DNA of 64,000 nucleotides from Bacteroidaceae bacterium (GCA_017540585.1 JAFYAT010000078.1:36152-100151); one strand, 5' to 3'. Positions 49,738-59,673 are shown, numbered from the stretch's first letter. Notes: generated by a model not told the origin, from the letters alone. A program made the numbers and translations.

Positions 49738-51132
49738 TTACTTCCAATCAACAATCTTGTTGCGCAACATTGTCTGTACGATTCCACGTGTGGCAAGGTA
49801 GGTCAGGAAGGCAATCCATAAGCCATGATTGCCAAGGAGGGGAATAATGAGGGTGTAGAGGATGAAGAATACTCCGACTCCGAATGACATGGAGATAAGC
49901 ATCTGACGGGTGGCGGTAGCACCGATGTAGATGCCGTCCCAGATGAAGGCTGCCATTCCGCACACGGGGAAGAGCAACGTCCACAGGTAGTAGTCGTGGG
50001 CTACACGGATTACCTCGGCATCGTTGGTGAGGAGGGTGAAGAACGGATAGGCAAAGAGGGCATACAGAGTGGTGAACAGCACTACCATGAGCGTTCCCAA
50101 CAGGAACAGATGCTTTACTACGTCATCGTATATGATACGGTTGCGGTTGCCTATTGCCTTGCCTGCTATCGCTTCGCCTGCCGCTGCAAAGCCGTCCATG
50201 ATGTAGGAGTAGAGCGTGAACAGTTGCATGAGCAGGGTGTTCACGGCAAGTTCGATGTTTCCCTGTCTTGCTCCTGCTGAGATGAATACGAAGTGTACGG
50301 CTACGAGGCAACAGGTACGGAAGAAGATATCGCGGTTGACGTTGAAGAAACGTAGCAAATCTGCCTTGTTCCATATACTCTTGTGTGTTGGGGAGAAGCT
50401 ACGGATGAATCCTGTAGGAAGGTACTTGTGTAGTCGTCCGAGATAGACCTTGTACAGGGCTACCAAGGCGGTGGCAAGTCCGATGTACTGAGCTATTACC
50501 GTACCGAGTGCCACGCCTTCAACCTTCATTCCCACTACGAGTACGAGGATGAGGCTCGTGATGATGTTACAGATGTTCTGAACGATAGCCATCACCATAG
50601 GTATTCGTGAATTCTGCATACCTATGAACCAGCCGTTGAGGGCAAAGAGGGTGAGCGATGCTGGTGCTCCGTAGATACAGATGTTGAAATATGTACGGGA
50701 TAATGATGCAACATCGTCGGATGGTGAGATGATGTCAAGGGCAACTTCTCGTACCGGGTACTGGATGAGTATGAGTGTGAGTGATATCAGAAGTGCGATG
50801 CCTACAGAACGTATGAGCAGTCGCATGACCTCGCTAAGGTCTCTACGACCGAGTGCCTGTGAGGTCATTCCGCTTGTTCCCATGCGCAGGAATGCAAATA
50901 TCCAGTAGATGATGTTGAAGAGCATTCCACCCACAGCTATAGCACCTATGTAGGTCTCCGAACCGAGATGACCAGTTATGGCAACATCAATCAAGCCAAG
51001 CAACGGTACGGTGATGTTTGACACGATGCTTGGCAAGGCGATGCGGAGGATTTGGCGGGTACGAAAGTGACCTTCCCCCTTCCCCTTCCTTTCAGGACGG
51101 GGAGTTGGTATGTCTGTTCGCGGATTATTCAT
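49738..51132 (-). CDS. MATE family efflux transporter (DinF-like)
   Basis: A 464-residue inner-membrane protein with about 12 hydrophobic helices. The conserved start RQILRIALPSIVSNITVPLLGLIDVAITGHLG and the later FLRMGTSGMTSQALGRRD are MATE/DinF signatures. The family exports drugs or metabolites with Na+ or H+. The first 22 residues (MNNPRTDIPTPRPERKGKGEGH) are unusual for the family: they are encoded by a C/G-rich intergenic-type repeat at 51076-51110. The start could instead be shortly after it. It lies 41 bases downstream of the PAP2 gene on the same strand and may be co-transcribed. Confidence 0.92.
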   Translation of the reverse strand: MNNPRTDIPTPRPERKGKGEGHFRTRQILRIALPSIVSNITVPLLGLIDVAITGHLGSETYIGAIAVGGMLFNIIYWIFAFLRMGTSGMTSQALGRRDLSEVMRLLIRSVGIALLISLTLILIQYPVREVALDIISPSDDVASLSRTYFNICIYGAPASLTLFALNGWFIGMQNSRIPMVMAIVQNICNIITSLILVLVVGMKVEGVALGTVIAQYIGLATALVALYKVYLGRLHKYLPTGFIRSFSPTHKSIWNKADLLRFFNVNRDIFFRTCCLVAVHFVFISAGARQGNIELAVNTLLMQLFTLYSYIMDGFAAAGEAIAGKAIGNRNRIIYDDVVKHLFLLGTLMVVLFTTLYALFAYPFFTLLTNDAEVIRVAHDYYLWTLLFPVCGMAAFIWDGIYIGATATRQMLISMSFGVGVFFILYTLIIPLLGNHGLWIAFLTYLATRGIVQTMLRNKIVDWK

Positions 51133-51173
51133 TCACAGAGTATTACTTCGTGATTACCTTTCTGGACGATTGA

Positions 51174-52157
51174 CTATCTTTTCCCTCTCCTTGAAAGGGG
51201 GAGGGTCAGGGAGGGGGTCAGCTCGTATAGCTTGTACATCACCCAATAGATGAAGCATGCGTAGAAGAAGCCTACGAGTGAGTCGATGAAATAGTGTGCC
51301 TTGATATATACCGTGGCACAGCAGAGGAGGAGGTATAGCGGCAACATGATGTAGAACAGTGGTTTGTTGCCTGAACGGTATGCGAGTATCATGGTTACCG
51401 TGCTCATGCCTACGTGACTGCTTGGGAATGCTGCCGTAGGACATTCGCCTGCCTCCTGAGCGGAGAGTACAAGACTACTGAATATGCCACGCACGTCAAG
51501 AGGTATGCACTCTAAGTGTGTGCGGAAGTAATTGCCAACTTCAGGGAATACTCCGAGTGTTGCTGCTTCCTCGCCTACAGCCTTGAAGTAGTACTGAGGC
51601 CCTGCCACTGGCAAGAACTGGTATATCACGTAGAAGGTGAAGAATGAGCCGAGGAAGATGAATCCTGCCTTGTCTGCACGGTCGTATCTGCATACGTAAT
51701 AGAATAGCATTGTGGCTGCCATCATGTAGTAGTAGGCATAATATCCGAGGTTGAAAGCCTCGCACCAGAAGGTAGAATCGACTGCCTTGCTGAACTCCAG
51801 TGCAGGCTGGAATCCGAAGATGCTATGGTCGATACCTGCAAAGACATGGTCGAGGTATGGCAACTGGCTACAGAAGTCGTAGTTCTCGGGATACCAGATT
51901 ATGAGCAGTACCATCATCGGTACGATACGCGCCACACGCAATATACGGTACGGGAAACGCTTGTATATGGCGTATATGATGCCAATGCCTACGAGGACTC
52001 CTGCACGTGTGAGGAGCATACCCGTTGGGTCGTTGAGTCCGTTCCAGTAGAACAGTATGAGGATTGTTGTGTAGAAAACATAAAGGACTGTAATCCACTC
52101 AAGGCTTAGCAATCCTGGTTCGTATTGTTTCTTTAATAATTCTTGTAGTTCTTTCAT
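51174..52157 (-). CDS. PAP2 family membrane enzyme resembling inositol phosphorylceramide synthases
   Basis: A 327-residue membrane protein with about seven hydrophobic segments. The PAP2 active-site blocks are FPSSHVG (proton-relay His) and IKAHYFIDSLVG (nucleophile-type His and Asp). PVAGPQYYF replaces the usual first motif, as in PAP2_3/Aur1-like proteins that move phosphate head groups onto ceramide. So either a lipid phosphatase or a phosphosphingolipid synthase is possible. The last 15 residues (SLTLPLSRRGKR) are encoded by an intergenic-type repeat at about 51176-51222. It lies in the same direction as the reductase gene upstream (175-base gap) and the MATE gene downstream. Confidence 0.82.
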   Translation of the reverse strand: MKELQELLKKQYEPGLLSLEWITVLYVFYTTILILFYWNGLNDPTGMLLTRAGVLVGIGIIYAIYKRFPYRILRVARIVPMMVLLIIWYPENYDFCSQLPYLDHVFAGIDHSIFGFQPALEFSKAVDSTFWCEAFNLGYYAYYYMMAATMLFYYVCRYDRADKAGFIFLGSFFTFYVIYQFLPVAGPQYYFKAVGEEAATLGVFPEVGNYFRTHLECIPLDVRGIFSSLVLSAQEAGECPTAAFPSSHVGMSTVTMILAYRSGNKPLFYIMLPLYLLLCCATVYIKAHYFIDSLVGFFYACFIYWVMYKLYELTPSLTLPLSRRGKR

Positions 52158-52172
52158 AACACATTCGATTAA

Positions 52173-52232
52173 GCCAATGATGGCTTAATGTAAGAGCCAA
52201 TGATGGCTTAATGTAAGAGCCAATGATGGCTC
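52173..52232. repeat. Tandem 23-bp repeat, about 2.5 copies
   Basis: GCCAATGATGGCTTAATGTA plus AGA repeated at 52173, 52196 and 52219. Each unit contains GCCA-ATGA-TGGC, so each forms a small hairpin. Confidence 0.88.
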
Positions 52233-52332
52233 TAATATTGTGGATGTTAGCTAATTGTTTATTTTGAATTCTAAATTTTTGAATTTATTTCTGCTTGGTC
52301 CCCCTCCATATGGGGAGGGCTGGGGTGGGGCC

Positions 52333-53421
52333 TCATTTCAGCCATCCGTTCTCCTTGTACCAAGCGACAGCTTCCTTTACTCCGCGCTCAAGGTTCCACT
52401 CTGGTGTGAAGCCGAGGTCTTGTTGTAGAGGAGTGATGTCACATTGCCAGTTGCGCTGGCTGAGTATGTTGTACTTGTCGTTGTTGAGCGCACTCATCTT
52501 GCCTGTGATGCGTATCATCATGTCAGACACGGCACATACAGTACGGAGAAACCATAGCGGGAACTTGATGTGTAGCACGCACTTAGTGCCCATCTCCTTC
52601 TGGAGGAGGTCGCTGAAGGCACGGCTGTTATATACATATCCGTCACTCACGCTGTATATCTTGCCGTTTACGTCCTTGCCGATGGCAGACAGTATGGCAT
52701 TCACGAGGTCGCGCACATACACGAATGTTATCTCCTGTGGCTTGAAACCCACGGCAGAGTCAAAGTGCTGCTGTATGCTCTGTGCCATGAGGAAGTAATC
52801 CTTCTCACGAGGTCCATACACTCCTGTTGGACGGAAGATTGTATAGTTTATTCCGCTCTCCTTTAGGAAGTTCTCACTCTTTACCTTACTCTCTCCGTAA
52901 GCTGTGTTAGGAACGGGAGTGTCTGTGGCGAGCATAGGCTCATATACAGATTCCTTGATGGTGTAAGTGTCAACGAAAGTCTTGTCTGCCTTTATGCCGT
53001 CAGGAATACGGATGGCATGCTTTGCCACCATGTCTTCACGACGAGGACCAAGTACGCTAAGACTGCTCACATAAAGGAACTGCTGAGGAACCATATCAAG
53101 GTTCTTGAGCGTGTTCACGAGATTGCGTGTGCAGTCATAGTTATGCTTGTAGAAGTCTTCCTTGTGGAGACACTTTGTTGCACCACCAGCATGGATGATG
53201 ATGTCAAACTTGCCCACTTCAGCCTTGAATGATCCGAGCTGTGAAGCGAGTGTGTCAGTATTGGAAAGGTCGAGAGTTAAGAAGTTCAGACGCTCGTCCT
53301 GAAGGTATTTCTTGCTTGAATGAGTACGCATTCCTGCCCACACATTCATGTTTCTGTTCAGTGCTTCTTCGCAGAGGAAACTGCCGATAAAACCACTTGC
53401 ACCTGTTATCAGTATATTCAT
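52333..53421 (-). CDS. NAD-dependent epimerase/dehydratase family protein (possible ceramide-pathway reductase)
   Basis: A 362-residue extended short-chain dehydrogenase. The N-terminal NAD(P) motif ILITGASGFIGSFL is at residues 3-16 and the catalytic YGESK is the YxxxK motif. FRPTGVYGPREKDYF and FVYVRDLVNAI are typical. In Bacteroidetes, reductases of this class act in sphingolipid base synthesis, so a 3-ketosphinganine or ceramide reductase role is a reasonable inference given the PAP2 neighbour. It has a full promoter match on the minus strand (53441-53470). Confidence 0.85.
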   Translation of the reverse strand: MNILITGASGFIGSFLCEEALNRNMNVWAGMRTHSSKKYLQDERLNFLTLDLSNTDTLASQLGSFKAEVGKFDIIIHAGGATKCLHKEDFYKHNYDCTRNLVNTLKNLDMVPQQFLYVSSLSVLGPRREDMVAKHAIRIPDGIKADKTFVDTYTIKESVYEPMLATDTPVPNTAYGESKVKSENFLKESGINYTIFRPTGVYGPREKDYFLMAQSIQQHFDSAVGFKPQEITFVYVRDLVNAILSAIGKDVNGKIYSVSDGYVYNSRAFSDLLQKEMGTKCVLHIKFPLWFLRTVCAVSDMMIRITGKMSALNNDKYNILSQRNWQCDITPLQQDLGFTPEWNLERGVKEAVAWYKENGWLK

Positions 53422-53440
53422 TATTAGTCACATTTTGGTG

Positions 53441-53470
53441 CAAAGGTAGTATAAAATACCCATTTTTCAA
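53441..53470 (-). promoter_or_regulatory. Promoter (TTG-N19-TACCTTTG) for the reductase gene
   Basis: CAAAGGTA 53441-53448 and CAA 53468-53470 on the plus strand, spaced 19; 20 bases from the ATG at 53421. Confidence 0.8.
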
Positions 53471-53547
53471 CGTTTTAACATAAAGATAACATTTTGTGTC
53501 AGAAAAAACTCGTAAATTTAGACTCAAAATTAAAGATTGTAATAATT

Positions 53548-55902
53548 ATGGCAAAAAAGAAAGGACTGACTAAGTCACATATCAACAAGAAGGAGCTTCA
53601 GGGAATGGTAACGGCTTACCTTACCAAGAACCCAGGGGAAACATATACGTTGAAGAAGTTCTTCAGCGCACTCGGACTGACAAGTCACCCTCTGCGAATG
53701 CTGTGTGTCGATGTACTCAACGACTTGCTCGATCAGGGCTTCATTGCCCGTAATGATGAGGGGGAATTTATATATAACGGCAAGGCTCATTCGGCAGAAG
53801 GTGTGTTCAACCGTACTGCTGGTGGACGTAACTTCGTGGATACTGATGATGGTCAGGGAATATCCGTCTATGATGAGGACACACTTCATGCACTTCCTGG
53901 TGACCGTGTAAGGGTCAATCTTCTTGCCAAGAAGCGTGGAAGTAGCAAGTTGCACGGAACGGTAACTGAAATAGTCAAGCGTAGTGACAAGATATGGGTC
54001 GGAACGCTCGATGTGCAGCCAAACAAGGCTTATCTCCTCACACCTAATGCAAGTATGCTTCGTGACATCACCATCCCTCTTGACGAACTCAAGGGCGGCA
54101 AGAATGGTGAGAAGGTAGCAGTACGTGTCAAGGACTGGCCAATGGATGCACGTAATCCTATTGGCGAGATTGTCGAGGTGCTCGGTAAGAGTGGTGACAA
54201 TAATACTGAGATGCACGCAATACTCGCAGAGTACGGACTTCCATATTCTTACCCTGCTGAGGTGGAGAAGGCAGCTGATGCCATCGACCCAGGAATAACT
54301 CCAGAGGAGATAGCCAAGCGTGAGGACTTCCGCGACACGCTCACATTCACTATCGACCCACGTGATGCCAAGGACTTTGACGATGCCATTTCCATCAAGA
54401 AGATTAAGGATGGCGTGTGGGAAGTAGGAGTACATATTGCAGACGTAAGCCACTATGTGCTTGAGGGTAGCATCATCGATCAGGAAGCACAGAAGCGTGC
54501 AACATCCATCTATCTTGTTGACCGCACCATTCCTATGCTCCCAGAGCGTCTTTGTAACTTCATCTGTTCTCTCCGACCTGATGAGGAGAAACTCACATAC
54601 TCAGCTATCTTCGACCTTAATGAGGAAGCTGAGGTGCTTAACTACCGCATCAAGCATACAGTCATCAAGAGTAACCGTCGTTTCACATACGAGGAGGTAC
54701 AGGCTTTGCTTGAGAATCATAATGAGGCAACCGAGTGTGCCGACATAGCCGCAGGCAAGATAAAGCCTACAGAGCCAATACCAGCTCAGGAGGTAACTAA
54801 GGATACAGTACAGCCAGATGCTGAGACATACGCAGACGAACTTATCACACTCAACCGTCTTGCAAAGAAGCTGAGGGATGCACGCTTCAAGAAGGGTGCT
54901 ATCAACTTTGACCGTGAGGAGGTTCGTTTCGAGATTGACGAGAAGGGTAAGCCACTCAGCGTATATTTCAAGCGTGCCAAGGATGCCAACAAACTCGTTG
55001 AGGAGTTCATGCTCCTTGCCAACCGTATTGTTGCAGAGAGTGTTGGTAAGGTGAAGAAGGGTGGTGTAGCCAAGGTGCTTCCATACCGTATTCACGATGT
55101 GCCAGACCCAACAAAGCTTGATAATCTTGCTAAGCTTGCGTCACGCATGGGATTCAATCTTCGTACCGAAGGCTCGAAGACAGAGGTGGCTTCAAGTCTC
55201 AACAGCTTCATTGCAGGCACAAAGGGTGGCAAGGCTGAGAACCTTGTGGAGAACCTTAGCCTTCGTGCTATGTCAAAGGCAAGATATTCAACAGACAACA
55301 TAGGTCACTACGGACTTGCGTTCGACTACTACACACACTTCACATCACCTATCCGTCGTTATCCAGATACGATGGTTCACCGTCTCCTTACCCGTTATGA
55401 GGCAGGAGGCAAGAGTGCAAGTCAGAAGAAGTATGAGGCACTCTGTGAGCACAGCAGTAGCATGGAACAACTTGCAGCAGCAGCTGAACGTGCAAGTATC
55501 AAGTACAAGCAGGTTGAGTTCATGGCTGACAAGATAGGTCAGGAGTTTGATGCCAAGATAAGTGGTGTTACCGAGTTCGGAATCTATGCAGAGATAGACG
55601 AGAACAAGTGCGAGGGATTGATTCAGGTTCGTTTCCTCGGTGATGAGGCTTTCGACTACGATGACCGCAACTATCGTCTCGTAGGTCGTAAGACACATCA
55701 CACATTCACGCTTGGTGACCCTATCCGCATCAAGGTGGCATCTGCCAATCTGTACAGAAAGCAGCTTGACTATGAGTTTGTGAAGAAACTTACGGATGAT
55801 GACTCCGAGAGTGTACCTTTCTTCAAGAATTTCGTTTACTCTGATACTAAAAAAGCGAAAGGAAAAGGAAAAAAAGGTAAATCACGCAAAAGAAGCAAAT
55901 AA
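53548..55902 (+). CDS. rnr: Ribonuclease R
   Basis: The start is at 53548 (MAKKKGLTKS); the GTG at 53494 reads upstream sequence. The 784-residue enzyme is a 3'-5' exoribonuclease that degrades structured RNA. Order: helix-turn-helix-like N-terminal domain, cold-shock domains, RNB catalytic domain with DPRDAKDFDDAIS (catalytic Asp cluster), VHIADVSHYV and HFTSPIRRYPD. An S1 domain (GVTEFGIYAEIDENKCEGLI) and a Lys-rich tail (AKGKGKKGKSRKRSK) close the protein. The length is within the family range. Confidence 0.97.
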   Translation: MAKKKGLTKSHINKKELQGMVTAYLTKNPGETYTLKKFFSALGLTSHPLRMLCVDVLNDLLDQGFIARNDEGEFIYNGKAHSAEGVFNRTAGGRNFVDTDDGQGISVYDEDTLHALPGDRVRVNLLAKKRGSSKLHGTVTEIVKRSDKIWVGTLDVQPNKAYLLTPNASMLRDITIPLDELKGGKNGEKVAVRVKDWPMDARNPIGEIVEVLGKSGDNNTEMHAILAEYGLPYSYPAEVEKAADAIDPGITPEEIAKREDFRDTLTFTIDPRDAKDFDDAISIKKIKDGVWEVGVHIADVSHYVLEGSIIDQEAQKRATSIYLVDRTIPMLPERLCNFICSLRPDEEKLTYSAIFDLNEEAEVLNYRIKHTVIKSNRRFTYEEVQALLENHNEATECADIAAGKIKPTEPIPAQEVTKDTVQPDAETYADELITLNRLAKKLRDARFKKGAINFDREEVRFEIDEKGKPLSVYFKRAKDANKLVEEFMLLANRIVAESVGKVKKGGVAKVLPYRIHDVPDPTKLDNLAKLASRMGFNLRTEGSKTEVASSLNSFIAGTKGGKAENLVENLSLRAMSKARYSTDNIGHYGLAFDYYTHFTSPIRRYPDTMVHRLLTRYEAGGKSASQKKYEALCEHSSSMEQLAAAAERASIKYKQVEFMADKIGQEFDAKISGVTEFGIYAEIDENKCEGLIQVRFLGDEAFDYDDRNYRLVGRKTHHTFTLGDPIRIKVASANLYRKQLDYEFVKKLTDDDSESVPFFKNFVYSDTKKAKGKGKKGKSRKRSK

Positions 55903-55976
55903 AGTCGTATATTTGTGGTTTGTTAGAGTCTTTGGCTTTGGCAAACCGCATTTTTTGCGTTTATAATATGCAGGTA

Positions 55977-56020
55977 AAGTACTGACTAAGTACTGACTTA
56001 CTATAGACTAAGTACTGACT
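55977..56020. repeat. Array of four 11-bp units
   Basis: AAGTACTGACT, AAGTACTGACT, TACTATAGACT, AAGTACTGACT, with an exact 11-base step, 118 bases before the DUF2723 start. A TATATTTG element at 55908-55915 could place it inside the mRNA leader. Confidence 0.88.
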
Positions 56021-56137
56021 CTGATGCTTATTGATGGAATATGCCATCAAGCTTATCGGTTTTCCACACGTTTGTGTTGGAATATGATGAGCAAATTAAA
56101 AGAAATAATAACAAAAAAATAATAACTACAAAACCCA

Positions 56138-59100
56138 ATGAAAACTTACAAGATTGTAAACAACATTCTCGGTTGGGTCATCTTTGCTGTGGCAGCATTC
56201 ACATATTGCTCAACAATTGAACCAACCGCAAGTTTCTGGGATTGTCCTGAGTTTATCTCTACTGCTGCAAAGTTAGAGGTAGGACACCCACCAGGCGCAC
56301 CATTCTTCATGCTCCTTGGCAATTTCTTCAGCCAGTTTGCAAGCGACCCTACACAGATTGCGAAGATGGTGAACACTATGTCAGCACTCCTTTCGGCAGG
56401 ATGTATCTTGTTCCTCTTCTGGAGTGTTACTCATCTTGCCAAGAAGCTTATCTGCGAAGACGATGAGGAAGTGTCAACTGGCAAGCTCATCGCCATCATG
56501 GCATCAGGTGTTGCAGGTGCTCTCATCTACACATGGAGCGACACATTCTGGTTCTCAGCCGTTGAGGGTGAGGTGTATGCGTTCTCAAGCTTCTTCACAG
56601 CACTCGTGTTCTGGCTCATCCTCAAGTGGGAGGATAATGCAACAGACCCACGCTCTGACCGCTGGATTGTGTTCATCGCATATCTCGTAGGTCTCAGTAT
56701 CGGTGTCCACCTCCTGAACCTCCTCTGTATTCCTGCCATCGTGCTTGTTTACTACTACAAGATGTGCAAGAATCCTACTGGTAAAGGCTCACTTGCCGTA
56801 CTCGCACTCTCTGGCGTACTCGTGGCAGCCGTACTCTACGGAGTCGTTCCGGGTATCGTGAAGATAGGCGGATGGTTTGAACTTCTCTTTGTGAATGTTC
56901 TCAGCATGCCATTCAACACAGGTCTCTATATCTACCTTATCCTCCTTGTTGCCGTTCTCGTATGGTCACTCTTCGTGACTGCACAGGCAAAGAGCAGGAC
57001 TAAGATGAATGTGGCTCTCCTTGCAAGTACTGGTATGCTCGGTATTCCTTTCTATGGTCACGGAGTTGCTTGTGTTGTTATCGGTATCGTTGTACTTGCT
57101 GCACTTGCATACGTTGTGTTCAAGGTTAAGGAGGTCACTCCACGAATCCTCAACACAAGTATCCTCTGTATGGCTCTCATGACAATCGGCTACTCTTCAT
57201 ACGCTGTTATTGTCATCCGTTCTACAGCCAACCCTCCTATGGACCAGAACTCACCAGAGGATGTGTTCACTCTCGGCGAGTACCTCGGTCGTGAGCAGTA
57301 TGGTGACCGTCCACTCTTCTGGGGACAGACATACGCTTCTTCACCTAATGTCATCTTGAATGAGGCAGGCGACCTTGTGTATGAGACAAAGAAGGGCGCA
57401 CCTGTCTATCAGCGTGTGGAGAAGGCTTCAGAGGACGAACCGGACAGATACGAGAAGGTACGCGACAAGATTGACCTCGTTTATCCATTCAACCAGTGTA
57501 TGCTCTTCCCACGTATCTACAGCGATGACCACAAGGCTAACTATGAGATGTGGCTCGGCGGTGTGGAAGGCAAGACTGTTGAATACGATATTCCACAGGT
57601 AGGAAAGCGTCAGGTCAAGATTCCTACACAGATGGACAACCTACGTTTCTTCTTCTCTTACCAGCTCAACTTCATGTACTGGCGTTACTTCATGTGGAAC
57701 TTCGCTGGTCGTCAGAATGACAAGCAGGGACTTGGAGAACTTGAACATGGTAACTGGATTACTGGTTTCTCATTCATCGATAACGCTATGTTGGGTGACC
57801 AGAGTCTTCTTCCTACAGAACTCAAGGAGAACAAGGGACACAACGTGTTCTACTGTCTCCCACTCATACTTGGTCTCATCGGATTCTTCTGGCAGGCATT
57901 CGGTCGTGGACAGAAGGGCATCCAGCAGTTCTGGGTGGTATTCTTCCTCTTCTTCATGACAGGACTTGCTATCGTTGTTTACCTCAACCAGACACCAAGT
58001 CAGCCACGTGAGCGTGACTATGCATACGCTGGTTCGTTCTACGCATTCGCTATCTGGTGTGGTCTCGGTATCACAGCCCTCTATACATGGCTCGACCAGT
58101 GGCTCGGTGGTAAACTGGAGAAACGCATGGCTGCCATCGTGGCAAGCGTTATTGCATTCATTCCAGCCATAGCAGTTCCACTCCAGATGGTAAGCCAGAC
58201 ATGGGATGACCATGACCGTTCAGACCGTTTGGTATGTCGTGACTTCGGACTCAACTACCTTGAGACAGTACCTCACGATGGTGTCATCTTCACTAATGGT
58301 GATAATGATACATTCCCTCTATGGTACAACGAGGATACTGAGGGCAACCGTACGGATGTTCGTGTATGTAACCTTTCATATCTCCAGACAGACTGGTACA
58401 TCGACCAGATGAAGCGTCCAGCCTTTGAGGGTGATGGACAGTCAAGCCCACTCCCTATCTCATGGAAGCGTCTCCAGTATGTGTCAGGTAAGAACGAGAT
58501 GATTGACGTCAACCCATCTGTCAACATCGGTAGCGGTTCTATCCCAATGGAAGAGTTCGTAAAGCAGATTTATGCCAACGACTCAGTCACTGCACGTAAG
58601 ATTTGGGGTGACGAGCCATTCGAGATTAACAATGCCATCAAGAAGTTCGTGCTCAAGGAGGATATTCCTGCTGAGTATGCAGACATCGTAAAGAGTCTTC
58701 CTTCTTGTCTTCCAAGCGACACACTCTATCTCCACGTAGATAAGGCTGCCGTTCGCAAGTCAGGCATGATGATTCCTAACGACTCAATCCCTGAGATAAT
58801 GGAAATCAGTCTTGCTGGTCAGGGACGTATCACAAAGAGCTTCATGATGCTCCTTGAGATGATTGCACAGAGCAACTTCTCACGTCCTCTCTATATGTCA
58901 ACAACTGTCGGTGCAAGCAATTACGGTAACCTCTACCGCCACTTCGTACTCGAAGGTATCGCTTGGCGCATCACTCCGTTCACGTTTGCGGACAATGACC
59001 CATACATGAACACAGCCGTTGATACAGAGAAGGTATATGACAACATGATGAACAAGTTCCATTATGGTAACCTGAAGCAGCCAGGCCTCTACATCGACGA

Positions 59101-59575
59101 GACAACAGAGCGTATGTGCTTCACTCACCGTCGTTGGTTCTCAGCACTCTGTTCTAACCTCGTTGCCAACGGTCAGTATGACAAGGCACTCAAGGCACTC
59201 GACAAGTGTGAGAAGGAGATTCCTGCTTACAACATTCCTCACAATGCCAACAGTGGTTCACTTGACCTTGCTGCATCATACATCGGTTGCGGTAAGTACG
59301 AGAAGGGTGTTGTCATCATGGATGCCGTAGAGAAGAGAAGCTGGGAATACATCAACTGGTATCTCTCACTCCCTGGCAACCGATTCAAGGCTAACGTTTC
59401 TGACTGTATGCATGAGTTCCGTGTACTCTTCAGCATCGTCAAGACTCTTGAGGCTATCGGCGAAAAGGGTGGCGACAAGTATGTCAACAAGGCAAAGGCA
59501 CTTGACGGCAAGATTAGCGAGGTGTATAATGTCTTCGCTTCAAAGTGTGAAGCAACAGGTGCAATGCCTCAGTAA
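56138..59575 (+). CDS. DUF2723 family large membrane protein
   Basis: A 1145-residue protein: about 12-15 transmembrane helices in the first 700 residues, then a long soluble C-terminal part with TPR-like repeats (ALKALDKCEKEIP). The N-terminus STIEPTASFWDCPEFISTAAKLEVGHPPGAP is the DUF2723 signature. FW(D/E)CPEF resembles the acidic loop of protein O-mannosyltransferases and related GT-C enzymes. GT-C activity on a lipid-linked donor is inferred. In Bacteroidetes, related proteins have been tied to protein O-glycosylation, but I cannot confirm that here. A terminator follows. Confidence 0.88.
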   Translation: MKTYKIVNNILGWVIFAVAAFTYCSTIEPTASFWDCPEFISTAAKLEVGHPPGAPFFMLLGNFFSQFASDPTQIAKMVNTMSALLSAGCILFLFWSVTHLAKKLICEDDEEVSTGKLIAIMASGVAGALIYTWSDTFWFSAVEGEVYAFSSFFTALVFWLILKWEDNATDPRSDRWIVFIAYLVGLSIGVHLLNLLCIPAIVLVYYYKMCKNPTGKGSLAVLALSGVLVAAVLYGVVPGIVKIGGWFELLFVNVLSMPFNTGLYIYLILLVAVLVWSLFVTAQAKSRTKMNVALLASTGMLGIPFYGHGVACVVIGIVVLAALAYVVFKVKEVTPRILNTSILCMALMTIGYSSYAVIVIRSTANPPMDQNSPEDVFTLGEYLGREQYGDRPLFWGQTYASSPNVILNEAGDLVYETKKGAPVYQRVEKASEDEPDRYEKVRDKIDLVYPFNQCMLFPRIYSDDHKANYEMWLGGVEGKTVEYDIPQVGKRQVKIPTQMDNLRFFFSYQLNFMYWRYFMWNFAGRQNDKQGLGELEHGNWITGFSFIDNAMLGDQSLLPTELKENKGHNVFYCLPLILGLIGFFWQAFGRGQKGIQQFWVVFFLFFMTGLAIVVYLNQTPSQPRERDYAYAGSFYAFAIWCGLGITALYTWLDQWLGGKLEKRMAAIVASVIAFIPAIAVPLQMVSQTWDDHDRSDRLVCRDFGLNYLETVPHDGVIFTNGDNDTFPLWYNEDTEGNRTDVRVCNLSYLQTDWYIDQMKRPAFEGDGQSSPLPISWKRLQYVSGKNEMIDVNPSVNIGSGSIPMEEFVKQIYANDSVTARKIWGDEPFEINNAIKKFVLKEDIPAEYADIVKSLPSCLPSDTLYLHVDKAAVRKSGMMIPNDSIPEIMEISLAGQGRITKSFMMLLEMIAQSNFSRPLYMSTTVGASNYGNLYRHFVLEGIAWRITPFTFADNDPYMNTAVDTEKVYDNMMNKFHYGNLKQPGLYIDETTERMCFTHRRWFSALCSNLVANGQYDKALKALDKCEKEIPAYNIPHNANSGSLDLAASYIGCGKYEKGVVIMDAVEKRSWEYINWYLSLPGNRFKANVSDCMHEFRVLFSIVKTLEAIGEKGGDKYVNKAKALDGKISEVYNVFASKCEATGAMPQ

Positions 59576-59592
59576 TAATATATAATGGTTGA

Positions 59593-59641
59593 AAGGAGTC
59601 AAAGGGAAATGTCTATAGGCATTTATCTCTTTAGCTCCTTT
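59593..59641 (+). terminator. Terminator after DUF2723 gene
   Basis: AAAGGAGTCAAAG..AATG pairs with CATT..CTTTAGCTCCTTT, followed by T-rich sequence. Confidence 0.75.
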
Positions 59642-59673
59642 TAACTTTCTGTTTAATTCCAACTGAAAAACGT

